Origin: Allofournierella massiliensis
GTDB lineage: Bacteria > Bacillota > Clostridia > Oscillospirales > Ruminococcaceae
DNA length: 50,995 nt
NCBI RefSeq assembly: GCF_004345265.1
Contig: NZ_SLUM01000028.1
Coordinates: 1 to 50,995 of the forward strand
Direction: 5' to 3'
The position numbers and the translations under genes were made by a program. Of the stretch, positions 8,841-16,797 are shown piece after piece; position 1 is the stretch's first letter, and each line of letters opens with the position of its first letter. The notes beneath the pieces were generated by a model that was given only the letters and a program-made list of their open reading frames with translations, did no database searches and was not told where the DNA came from.

Positions 8841-9899
8841 ATGAGTAATTCCACCAAGGAACTTGCGCTGAAAACCAAGTCCATCACCCCCAAGCAGGTG
8901 GGCAATGCGCTTTTGAACAACGCCCTCATTATTATCATGCTGCTGGTAGCCGCCTATGTGGCAGTGACCCAGCCGTCCTTCCTGGCACCCAACTCGCTGA
9001 TCAACCTGCTGTCTCTGACGGCGGCGTATCTGCCGGTTGCGCTGGGCATCGCCGGATGTATCGTACTCACCGGTACCGACCTTTCCGCCGGCCGTGCGGT
9101 GGGCATCACCGCCTGTGTGGCGGCCTCCCTGCTGCAGGCCACCGATGCGGCCAATAAAATGTGGCCGAACATCGGCACCCTGCCCATCCCCCTGGTGATC
9201 CTGATCGTTGTGGCCATCGGTGCTGCCATCGGCGCCTTCAACGGCTTCTTCGTGGCCAAGTTCAAGCTGCATCCCTTCATCGTTACCCTGGCCACCCAGC
9301 TGATCCTCTACACCATCCTGCTGCTCTACGTCCAGCAGGGCAACAACAAGGGCATGGCCATTTCCGGCCTGTCTGCCGAGTACCGCAACTTTGTTGTGGG
9401 CAATCCTCCGCTGCTGAGCTTCGGCAACATCCAGATCCCCAACTATGTGATCTATGCGGTGCTGCTCACCATCCTGATGTGGTTCATCTGGAACAAGACC
9501 ACCTTCGGCAAGAACATGTTTGCCCTGGGCGCCAACGAAGAGGCTGCCCGTGTTTCCGGCGTAAACGTATTCGCCACCACCATCGCGGTGTTCGCTCTGG
9601 CGGGCGCCATGTACGGCTGGGCCGGCTTCGTGGAGTCTGCCCGTATCGCCTCCAACACCGCCAACACCGGCGTGAACTATGAGCTGGATGCCATCGCGGC
9701 CTGCGTCATCGGCGGCGTATCCTTTGTGGGTGGTATCGGTAAGATCAGCGGCATCGTCATCGGCGTTATCATGCTGCGCCTGATCTTCGTGGCTCTGCCG
9801 CTGGTGGGCATGGACCAGAACCTGCAGTATGCCATCAAGGGCGGCATCATCCTGTTCGCCTGCGCTCTGGATATGCGCAAATACCTGGTCAAGAAATAA
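8841..9899 (+). CDS. mglC: galactose/methyl galactoside ABC transporter permease MglC
   Basis: A 352-residue polytopic protein of the BPD_transp_2 (RbsC/MglC) family. It has about ten hydrophobic helices, with the conserved region GANEEAARVSGVNV, an EAA-like coupling loop, and GGVSFVGGIGKISG towards the end. It forms the channel for the mgl importer. AAAGAGGAGG lies before the ATG, and the gap to mglA is 17 bases. Confidence 0.94.
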   Translation: MSNSTKELALKTKSITPKQVGNALLNNALIIIMLLVAAYVAVTQPSFLAPNSLINLLSLTAAYLPVALGIAGCIVLTGTDLSAGRAVGITACVAASLLQATDAANKMWPNIGTLPIPLVILIVVAIGAAIGAFNGFFVAKFKLHPFIVTLATQLILYTILLLYVQQGNNKGMAISGLSAEYRNFVVGNPPLLSFGNIQIPNYVIYAVLLTILMWFIWNKTTFGKNMFALGANEEAARVSGVNVFATTIAVFALAGAMYGWAGFVESARIASNTANTGVNYELDAIAACVIGGVSFVGGIGKISGIVIGVIMLRLIFVALPLVGMDQNLQYAIKGGIILFACALDMRKYLVKK

Positions 9900-9940
9900 T
9901 CCTTTTGTGCACACGCCGCCGGGCCGCTCCGACCCGGCAG

Positions 9941-9985
9941 GAAAGGGGCGGCTGTCCGGTAAAACGGGCGGCCGCCCTTTTCCCG
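9941..9985 (+). terminator. terminator of mglBAC
   Basis: Arms AAAGGGGCGGC (9942-9952) and GCCGCCCTTTT (9971-9981), followed by a pyrimidine-rich tail. The rest of the gap to the response regulator (9986-10241) holds a promoter and a long palindrome. Confidence 0.7.
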
Positions 9986-10020
9986 TTTTCGCTGGAAAAG
10001 CAGCCAGATGCTGCCAAATA

Positions 10021-10029
10021 TGATATACT
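10021..10029 (+). promoter_or_regulatory. extended -10 promoter for the two-component operon
   Basis: TGATATACT is an extended -10 (TG-N-TATACT). No good -35 is seen. The start of transcription would fall near 10036, where the long palindrome begins, so the palindrome would be the leader of the message. Confidence 0.5.
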
Positions 10030-10034
10030 GTTCT

Positions 10035-10209
10035 AAGGCGGCACCGCACAATTTCAGGTGGTGGAGCGCGCCGGAAAATTTTTTGTGAGAGGAATCAAAA
10101 AGCGCAGGCAAGCCTTGGTGGCTTGCCGAGCATTTTTGGAAAATATCACGGAAAATTTTGGCGCGATACGCCGCCTGAGGCGTAGCCGTAAGTTGTGCGG
10201 TGGTGCCTT
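10035..10209 (+). repeat. 175-bp palindromic element in the leader of the two-component operon
   Basis: Ends AAGGCGGCACCGCACAATTT (10035-10054) and AAGTTGTGCGGTGGTGCCTT (10190-10209) are imperfect inverted repeats. Further in, GCGCCGGAAAATTTT (about 10069-10083) pairs with AAAATTTTGGCGC (about 10152-10164), and the centre is a hairpin GGCAAGCC / GGCTTGCC. The whole unit can fold into one long hairpin. It has no coding capacity. It resembles a miniature inverted-repeat element. Bases 10038-10061 match 21 of 24 bases in the pnp leader hairpin (47832-47855). Confidence 0.75.
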
Positions 10210-10241
10210 GAGAAAAACAAATAACCCTTGGAGGGGATACA

Positions 10242-11840
10242 ATGGAAGGTTACCGCATCCTGTTGGTGGATGACGAGGAAGAGCTGCGGGCGGGCATCCG
10301 CCGCCGCATCGACTGGGAGGCGCTGGGCTTTGTGCTGGCGGGGGAAGCCGCCAACGGGCAGGACGCGCTGGAGCTGGCCGAGCAGCTGCGGCCGGACGTG
10401 GTGCTCACCGACATCAAGATGCCCTTTATGGACGGGCTCACCCTCTGCCGCCAGCTCAAGACCCAGCTGCCGGCGGTGCGGCTGGTGATCTTTTCCGGCT
10501 TCGACGAGTTCGACTATGCCCGGCAGGCCATCGGCATGAACGTGTTTGAATATCTGCTCAAGCCCATCACCTCCACCGAGCTGAGCGACGTGCTGGTGCG
10601 GCTGAAAAAGGCCATGGATGAGGAGCGCGCCCACCAGAAGGATATGGAAAAGCTGCGCCGCAGCTACGAGGAAAATCTGCCGGTGCTGCGCGGGCTGTTT
10701 TACACCCGCCTGCTCAGCGGCCAGCTCAAGCCCGGCCAGATCATGGAACGGGCCGCCCGCTATGAAATCGAGCTTTCCGGCAAAAGCTGGGCGGCGGCCC
10801 GGGTTCATGTGAGCGATCTGGGCGACGACCCGGACGAGCTGATCCTGCTGTCGCTGCAGAATTTCTTTGCGGAAAACACCACGCTTTCCGGCTGCCAGCC
10901 CCACTGGTGTTTGTACGACGATGATCTGGCGGTAATCGCCGCCTTTGAGGGGAGCGCCGCCATGTACAGCCTGCTTCAGGAGCTGGAGCGGGTGCGGGCG
11001 CTGGCCGAAACCCTGCTGGGGCTGCGGCTCACCGTGGGCGTGGGCCTTGCGGTGGAAACGCCGGGCCAGCTGGCCCGGTCGGTGCAGGGGGCGAAAAGCG
11101 CGCTGGACTACCGCTCCATTCTGGGGCCGGGGAGAACCCTGTACATCGGGGATCTGGAGCCCCGGGGCGCGGTGGCCCTGCCCTTTGACGCGGCGGCCGA
11201 GCGCCAGCTGGTGAACGCGGTGAAGCTGGGCACGCCGGAAAAGGTGCGCCGCTTCACCCGGGGCTGGCTCAGTCAGGCCCGGAGCGACAGCTCCATGAGC
11301 CAGATGCAGTGCTTTTTCCTGGAGCTGGTGGCCTGCCTGATGCGCCTTGCCCGGGAGGGCGAGATCCCGCAGGAGGAGGTGTTCGGCCCCGGCTTCACCG
11401 GCGCGGTGCGCATTTCGGACTTCAGCGGCCCGGAGCAGCTGGGCAGCTGGGTGGAGGAGCGCTGCCTGCATCTGCAGGAGCTGCTGCGCCGCCAGCGCAG
11501 CTACGCCGCCGCCCGCACGGTGGACAGGGCCCGGGAATTCATTGCCGAAAACTTTTCCAACAGCGATCTTTCGGTGGAGATGCTCTGCGAGCACCTGCAC
11601 CTTTCACCGGCCTATTTTTCCACCATGTTCAAGAAGGAAACCGGCGAGAGCTTCACCGCCTGTGTGACCCGGGTGCGCATGGAGGCCGCCGCCGAGCGGC
11701 TGCGCACCACCGAGGAAAAAACCTACCTGATTGCCGAGCAGACCGGCTATCTGGACCCGAACTATTTCAGCTATGTGTTCAAGCGGTATTTCGGCACAAG
11801 CCCCTCCAAATACCGGGCCGCGGGCCAGCAGGGGCAGTAA
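10242..11840 (+). CDS. response regulator with AraC-type DNA-binding domain (YesN-like)
   Basis: 532 residues. A receiver domain is at the N-terminus (ILLVDDEEEL, phospho-acceptor Asp57 in VVLTDIKMP, then KPITSTE with the conserved Lys). A long middle region resembles those of YesN-type regulators. The C-terminal AraC/XylS domain has two helix-turn-helix units (SVEMLCEHLHLSPAYFSTMF and IAEQTGYLDPNYFSYVFKRY). GGAGGGG precedes the ATG. It probably activates mgl and gal transcription when phosphorylated by the kinase encoded next; the weak -35 at the galM promoter fits activator dependence. The target is inferred from gene order. Confidence 0.92.
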   Translation: MEGYRILLVDDEEELRAGIRRRIDWEALGFVLAGEAANGQDALELAEQLRPDVVLTDIKMPFMDGLTLCRQLKTQLPAVRLVIFSGFDEFDYARQAIGMNVFEYLLKPITSTELSDVLVRLKKAMDEERAHQKDMEKLRRSYEENLPVLRGLFYTRLLSGQLKPGQIMERAARYEIELSGKSWAAARVHVSDLGDDPDELILLSLQNFFAENTTLSGCQPHWCLYDDDLAVIAAFEGSAAMYSLLQELERVRALAETLLGLRLTVGVGLAVETPGQLARSVQGAKSALDYRSILGPGRTLYIGDLEPRGAVALPFDAAAERQLVNAVKLGTPEKVRRFTRGWLSQARSDSSMSQMQCFFLELVACLMRLAREGEIPQEEVFGPGFTGAVRISDFSGPEQLGSWVEERCLHLQELLRRQRSYAAARTVDRAREFIAENFSNSDLSVEMLCEHLHLSPAYFSTMFKKETGESFTACVTRVRMEAAAERLRTTEEKTYLIAEQTGYLDPNYFSYVFKRYFGTSPSKYRAAGQQGQ

Positions 11841-11867
11841 TCAACAGCAAAAAAAGGGGGGCAGTGT

Positions 11868-13685
11868 ATGCTGCTGCGGGCGCTTCGGGAGCTGCGAAGC
11901 CGGTTTTCCCGCTCCTACGAACGAATGAGCATCCAGCGGGTGATCTCGCTCACCTTCACGGCGGTGGCTGTGGCGGGGGCGCTGTTCATCGGCCTTTCGC
12001 TCACGCTGCGGTATTCCGCCGTGAACCAGAAGATGCAGGCGCAGGCCAGCCAGCAGGTGCTGGCCCAGGTGAACCTTTCGCTGGACAATCACCTTCGGCG
12101 GATTATGCGGGTGTCGGACACGGTGTATTACCGGCTTTTGAAAAACGCCGATCTGGCCGAGGGCCTTCCCACCGACAGCCTTTCGCTGCTGTATGAGGAA
12201 AACCGGGATTCCCTTGTGTCCATCGCGGTGTTCGATTCCGACGGCAATCTGGTCACCGGGGCCCCGCTCAGTGAGCTGAAGGCCGGGGCGGATCCGGCGT
12301 CGCAGGGCTGGTTTTCCACCGCGCTGGGCCAGATCGAGAACATCCACTTTTCCACCCCCCATGTGCAGGATCTGTTCCAGACCGCGGACGGCAGCTACCA
12401 CTGGGTGATTTCGCTGAGCCGTCAGGTGCAGCTGACCCGGGGCGGCGCCAGCGAGAGCGGTGTGCTGCTGGTGGACATGAGCTTTTCCGGTGTGGAGCAG
12501 ATCTGCCGCAACACCAGCCTTGGGGCGGACGGCTATCTGTATATTGTGGACGCCAACGGCGAGCTGATCTATCATCCCCGCCAGCAGCTGATCTATGCGG
12601 GTCTTGTGCAGGAAAACAACCTGGCTGCCTCCCGCCTGAGCGACGGCACCCACTGGGAAAAATTTCAGGGCGAGCGGCGGCAGGTGACGGTGAAAACCGT
12701 GGGCTACACCGGCTGGAAGCTGGTGGGCGTGGTTCCGGTGCAGGGGCTGGCGGTGACCACCGCCCAGTTCGTGCTGTTTGTGGCCTCGGTGCTGCTGTTC
12801 TCCATTTTCCTGCTGGTGTTCGTGAATGGGCGGCTTTCCGCCCACATCGCGGATCCCATCCGCCGGCTGGAGCAGGCAGTACGCCAGACCGGCCGGGGCG
12901 GCGAGATGCCCCAGGTGCCGGAGGAGGGCTGCTATGAGGTGCGCCGGCTGGAGCACTCCATCCGGTCCATGGTGTCCACCATGCGCCATCTGATGGACGA
13001 CATCATCCAGCAGGAGGAGGACAAGCGCCGCAGCGAGCTGGAGGTGCTGCAGTCCCAGATCAACCCCCACTTCCTTTACAACACGCTGGACTCGGTGATC
13101 TGGCTCACCGAGAGCGGCCGCTACGAGGATTCCATCCGCATGGTCACGGCGCTGGGGCGGCTGTTCCGCATCTCGCTGAGCCGGGGTAAGCGGGTGATCC
13201 CGCTGGACAGCGAGCTGGACCACGCGGGCTATTACATGACCATCCAGCGCATCCGCTACAAGAACAAATTCACCTTCGAGATCAGCCGCGAGACCGACAC
13301 CGCCGGCCTTTACTGCCTGAAGCTGATCATCCAGCCCCTTCTGGAAAATGCCATCTACCACGGCATGGCCGCCGAGGACGACGACGGCCGCATCGCGGTG
13401 CGTGTCTGGCGGGAAGGGGACGATGTGTACATTGATGTGACCGACAACGGTCTGGGCATGCTGCCGGAGGTGGCGGCCTCCCTGCTGGACGAAAGCCGGC
13501 CCCTGCCCGCCAAGGGCTCGGGCATCGGGGTGCGCAACGTGCACCGGCGCATCCAGCTGGCCTACGGGCCCCGCTACGGTCTGGAATTCTACAGTGAGCC
13601 GGACGAGGGCACCACTGCCCGCATTCATCTGCCGGTGCTCACCCAGCTGGAGGAGACCGGCGGCAAAAAGGAGGGCATGGCATGA
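11868..13685 (+). CDS. sensor histidine kinase (YesM/LytS-type, HisKA_7TM-less)
   Basis: 605 residues. First membrane helix around residues 26-48, an extracytoplasmic Cache-like sensor region to about residue 290, second helix around 295-320 (FVLFVASVLLFSIFLLVFV), a HAMP linker (ADPIRRLEQAV), then the His_kinase domain with the phospho-acceptor His401 in SQINPHFLYNTLD. The HATPase domain follows (LLENAIYHGM, DNGLGM, GSGIGVRNVHRR). It would phosphorylate the regulator encoded upstream. Its stop overlaps the next start (ATGA), so it is translationally coupled to a sugar-binding protein, which may be its signal input. Confidence 0.92.
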   Translation: MLLRALRELRSRFSRSYERMSIQRVISLTFTAVAVAGALFIGLSLTLRYSAVNQKMQAQASQQVLAQVNLSLDNHLRRIMRVSDTVYYRLLKNADLAEGLPTDSLSLLYEENRDSLVSIAVFDSDGNLVTGAPLSELKAGADPASQGWFSTALGQIENIHFSTPHVQDLFQTADGSYHWVISLSRQVQLTRGGASESGVLLVDMSFSGVEQICRNTSLGADGYLYIVDANGELIYHPRQQLIYAGLVQENNLAASRLSDGTHWEKFQGERRQVTVKTVGYTGWKLVGVVPVQGLAVTTAQFVLFVASVLLFSIFLLVFVNGRLSAHIADPIRRLEQAVRQTGRGGEMPQVPEEGCYEVRRLEHSIRSMVSTMRHLMDDIIQQEEDKRRSELEVLQSQINPHFLYNTLDSVIWLTESGRYEDSIRMVTALGRLFRISLSRGKRVIPLDSELDHAGYYMTIQRIRYKNKFTFEISRETDTAGLYCLKLIIQPLLENAIYHGMAAEDDDGRIAVRVWREGDDVYIDVTDNGLGMLPEVAASLLDESRPLPAKGSGIGVRNVHRRIQLAYGPRYGLEFYSEPDEGTTARIHLPVLTQLEETGGKKEGMA

Positions 13686-14605
13686 AGAAGAAAGGGGATA
13701 CGGCCTGGCAGATGATCGTGCTGGGCCTGCTGGCCGCCGCCATGGTGGTAAGCCTGATGATCCCTGAATCCCTGCTCACCCCCGCCGGCCCCAAACGGGT
13801 GGAGATCTCGATTCTGCTGCGGCAGGGCGACAGTGCGGTCTGGGCCACCGCCCGGCAGGGCATGGAGCAGGCCGCCGAGGATCTGGGCGCCGAGCTGCGC
13901 TTCCTCACGCTGGAGGCGGAGGAGGGTGCCGATCAGGTGGAGCTGCTGCGCCGTCAGGCAGACATGGGCGTGGACGCGGCGGTGGTCATCCCGGCGGACT
14001 GCGCGGCGCTGGAGCAGCAGCTGGACGGCTGGCAGGCCCTGCCGGTGGTCACGCTGGAATCCCAGGTGGAGGGCGCCCGGGCCTTTGTGGGCCCCAGCGA
14101 CGAGGAGCTGGGCCGGCTGCTGGCCGAACAGGCGGCCCGGGGATGCGCGGTGTCCGGTGAGGTGCTGCTCTGGAATGCCTTTCCCGGCTGCGCGGGCCCG
14201 GCCCGGCGGCTGGAAAGCGCCAAAGCCGCGCTGGAAGCGGCGGGCTATGCGCCCCGGGTGTGTGAGAAGCTCACCGCCGAACAGCTGGAGCAGGCGGACG
14301 CGGTGCTCTGCTTCGAGCCGGTGAGTCTGGAGCAGGCCGCCGCGCTGGCGGCCCAGTGTGAAACCCCGCCGCGGGTATATGGGGCGGGAGTGTCCTCCAC
14401 GGTGGTGGCCGCGCTGGAAACCGGCGACATTGCCGCCGTGGCGGCCTGGAGCGATTACGCGGCAGGCTATCTGGCGGTGAGCCAGGCGGTGAACGCCGCC
14501 CGCCGCCAGCCGGTGGAAAGCAAAACCCTGCCGGTGACGCTGGTGCAGGAAGGAGAAACCTATGATCAGGACCATCAAAAGCTGCTTTACCCGGTCTTTC
14601 CCTAA
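13682..14605 (+). CDS. membrane-anchored sugar-binding protein, PBP type 1
   Basis: 307 residues. A charged start is followed by one membrane helix (about residues 9-30, MIVLGLLAAAMVVSLMIPES) and a RbsB/LacI-like binding fold: VEISILLRQGDSAVWATARQ, VDAAVVIPADCAALEQQL, VVTLESQVEGARAFVGPSDE. It has no lipobox, so it is probably held by its uncleaved helix. It is coupled to the kinase by ATGA overlap and has no permease or ATPase partner nearby. That favours a role in ligand presentation to the kinase over transport. XylFII-LytS of clostridia is a known case of such pairing. Confidence 0.8.
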   Translation: MKKKGDTAWQMIVLGLLAAAMVVSLMIPESLLTPAGPKRVEISILLRQGDSAVWATARQGMEQAAEDLGAELRFLTLEAEEGADQVELLRRQADMGVDAAVVIPADCAALEQQLDGWQALPVVTLESQVEGARAFVGPSDEELGRLLAEQAARGCAVSGEVLLWNAFPGCAGPARRLESAKAALEAAGYAPRVCEKLTAEQLEQADAVLCFEPVSLEQAAALAAQCETPPRVYGAGVSSTVVAALETGDIAAVAAWSDYAAGYLAVSQAVNAARRQPVESKTLPVTLVQEGETYDQDHQKLLYPVFP

Positions 14606-15626
14606 GGCGGTGGCGCTGGGGCTGGCGGCTGTGCTGCTGGCCGGCTGCACCGCTGCCGGGTCGGCGGAGCCCCGCACCCTGCGGGTGGGGGTGGCGGTGT
14701 ATCTGCAATCCGATACCTTCATCGGTACGCTGGTGCAGGAGCTGGAACGGCTGGCCCAGGCCCGGGAAATCGAGGACGGAGTGAAGATCAACCTGAACGT
14801 CGTGGACGGCCGGGGCTCCCAGCTCACCCAGACCGAGCAGATCGACCGGCTCATCGCGCTGGACTACGATGTGCTGTGCGTGAACATTGTGGACCGCACC
14901 AGCGCCGCCCAGCTGATCGACAAGGCCCAGGAGGCGGACATCCCCGTGATCTTCTTCAACCGGGAGCCGGTGGCGGAGGATCTTTACCGCTGGGATCGGG
15001 TGTATTATGTGGGGGCCAAGGCGGAGGAATCCGGGGTGCTGCAGGGGCAGATTCTGCTGGACCGCTGGCTGAACCGGGAACAGCCGATGGACAAAAACGG
15101 CGACGGCATTCTGCAATATGTGCTGCTGGAGGGCGAGCCCGGCCATCAGGACGCCATGCTCCGCACCGAGTATGCGGTAAAGACCCTCACCGGCGCGGGG
15201 GTGGAGGTGGAAAAGCTGGCGGGCGACACCGCCAACTGGGATCGCAGCCAGGCCACCGCCCGGATGAGCAGCTGGATCGAGCAGTTCGGCACCTCCATCG
15301 AGGCGGTGATCTCCAACAACGACGACATGGCCCTGGGGGCCATCGACGCCTGCCAGGATCTGGGCCTCACGGAGGACGAGATGCCGGTGGTGGTGGGGGT
15401 GGACGCCACCGCCCCGGCGCTGGAGGCGGTGCGGGAGGGCACCCTCTGCGGCACGGTGCGCAACGACGCGCAGGGAATTGCCGGCAGCATGCTGGAGCTG
15501 GCCCTCGCACTGGCGAAGGGCGAGGAACCGGCGGCCAGCCTGCCCCTCAGCGATGAAAAGTACGTCTGGCTGCCCTACCAGCGGGTGACCCTGCGCCAGC
15601 TGGAGGCGGAACAGGGCGGCGTTTGA
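14562..15626 (+). CDS. galactose-binding lipoprotein (MglB-like), sensor-linked paralogue
   Basis: 354 residues with a lipoprotein signal (LAAVLLAGC, Cys29). The MglB/GGBP fold follows: DVLCVNIVDRTSAAQLIDKA, IPVIFFNREPV, the calcium-loop-like MDKNGDGILQYVLLEGEPG, and ISNNDDMALGAIDACQ. It is clearly related to MglB at 6010 but diverged. The ATG at 14562 has AAGGAG 8 bases upstream and lies inside the previous gene, giving a 44-base overlap in another frame. Last gene of the sensor operon. It may sense galactose or glucose for the kinase, or serve MglAC as an alternative binding protein. Confidence 0.86.
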   Translation: MIRTIKSCFTRSFPKAVALGLAAVLLAGCTAAGSAEPRTLRVGVAVYLQSDTFIGTLVQELERLAQAREIEDGVKINLNVVDGRGSQLTQTEQIDRLIALDYDVLCVNIVDRTSAAQLIDKAQEADIPVIFFNREPVAEDLYRWDRVYYVGAKAEESGVLQGQILLDRWLNREQPMDKNGDGILQYVLLEGEPGHQDAMLRTEYAVKTLTGAGVEVEKLAGDTANWDRSQATARMSSWIEQFGTSIEAVISNNDDMALGAIDACQDLGLTEDEMPVVVGVDATAPALEAVREGTLCGTVRNDAQGIAGSMLELALALAKGEEPAASLPLSDEKYVWLPYQRVTLRQLEAEQGGV

Positions 15627-15674
15627 ACGATTCGCCCATTCTATGGAATTTTGTATCTTGTTTTAAAAAGGATA

Positions 15675-15703
15675 TAGGAATCGGTGAAAGAGTTCGCTAT
15701 AAT
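15675..15703 (+). promoter_or_regulatory. candidate galMKT promoter
   Basis: A perfect TATAAT at 15698-15703, with only TAGGAA at the -35 position (15675-15680, 17-base spacer). A consensus -10 with a poor -35 is typical of activator-dependent promoters, which would fit control by the AraC-type regulator. Confidence 0.55.
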
Positions 15704-15756
15704 TTAAGCAGAAAAACTGGTTCGTGAAAATATTGCAAAGAAAGGACTTTTGTTGC

Positions 15757-16776
15757 ATGAAAATCTCAACAAGACCCTTCGGCACCACCCGAAGCGGCGA
15801 GGAAGTGCACTGCATCCGCCTGGAGCACGACAGCGGCATTGTGGCGGAAGTTCTGAGCTACGGTGCCATTCTGCGGGCGCTGTGGGTGCCCACCGCAGCC
15901 GGGCCGGTGCAGGTGTGCGCCGGCTACGAGACGCTGGAGGAATACGAGGCGGGCACCTGCTATCTGGGCGCGGTGGTTGGCCGGTGCGCCGGCCGCATCG
16001 ACGGCGGGCATTTTGTGCTGAACGGCACGGAATACCAGCTGCCCCAAAACCAGAACGGCAACCACCTGCACGGCGGCGTGGAGGGCTTTGACCGCAAGGT
16101 CTGGGGCATTCAGATCCTGCCCAGATACCGGGGCGTGCGCTTTTTCCGCCGGTCGGAAGACGGCGAGGAGGGCTACCCCGGTGCGGTGGAGGTGAGCGCC
16201 ACCTACCTGTTCGAGGAGGACGGCGCGCTGACCCTGCGGTTTGACGCGCTGGCCGAGGGCGACACCATCCTGTCCATGACCCATCACGGCTACTGGAATC
16301 TGGCAGGGCAGGGCAGCGTGGGCGGCCACTTGTTCACCACCCCGGCGGATCGCTTTGCCGCCATCCGGCCGGACGGCGTGCCCACCGGCGAGCTGATTCC
16401 GGTGGAGGGCACCCCCTTCGACTTCACCCGGCCCGCGGTGCTGGAAACCCGCTGGGACAACGATCACCCCCAGCTGGCGGAGGGCAGCGGCTTTGACCAC
16501 ACCTTCCTGGCGCCGGGCAAGGGGCTGCGGCCGGTGTGCCGGCTGGAATGCCCCGAAAACGGCCTGCAGCTGGATGTGAGCGCCACCATGCCGGGCATTC
16601 ATCTGTATACCGGCAACTTCCTGGAGCCGGTGCGCCGGGGTGCGGCGGCGCTGGAAGCCCAGTTTGTTCCGGATGCGCCCAACCACCACCAGTTCCCCTC
16701 GGTGGAATTGCCGAAGGGAAAACGCTGGGAACATCAGATCCAATACCGCTTTGCCTGCAACGGCGAAAGCGTTTGA
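15757..16776 (+). CDS. galM: aldose 1-epimerase (galactose mutarotase)
   Basis: 339 residues. Interconverts beta- and alpha-D-galactose in the cytoplasm so that GalK can use the alpha form. Family marks are NRCAGRI-like VVGRCAGRI, NHLHGGVEGFDRKVW, the catalytic His in MTHHGYWNLAGQG, GFDHTFL, and the catalytic Glu in YTGNFLE. The ATG at 15757 has AAAGGA about 10 bases upstream; an earlier in-frame start at 15724 would add 11 unrelated residues. First gene of galMKT, 21 bases before galK. Confidence 0.93.
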   Translation: MKISTRPFGTTRSGEEVHCIRLEHDSGIVAEVLSYGAILRALWVPTAAGPVQVCAGYETLEEYEAGTCYLGAVVGRCAGRIDGGHFVLNGTEYQLPQNQNGNHLHGGVEGFDRKVWGIQILPRYRGVRFFRRSEDGEEGYPGAVEVSATYLFEEDGALTLRFDALAEGDTILSMTHHGYWNLAGQGSVGGHLFTTPADRFAAIRPDGVPTGELIPVEGTPFDFTRPAVLETRWDNDHPQLAEGSGFDHTFLAPGKGLRPVCRLECPENGLQLDVSATMPGIHLYTGNFLEPVRRGAAALEAQFVPDAPNHHQFPSVELPKGKRWEHQIQYRFACNGESV

Positions 16777-16797
16777 ACACCACAGGAGGAAGATACC

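Noticed and set aside
10054-10273. Frames of 60-70 codons across the palindromic element
   Set aside because: They follow from the symmetry of the palindrome and lack ribosome sites.
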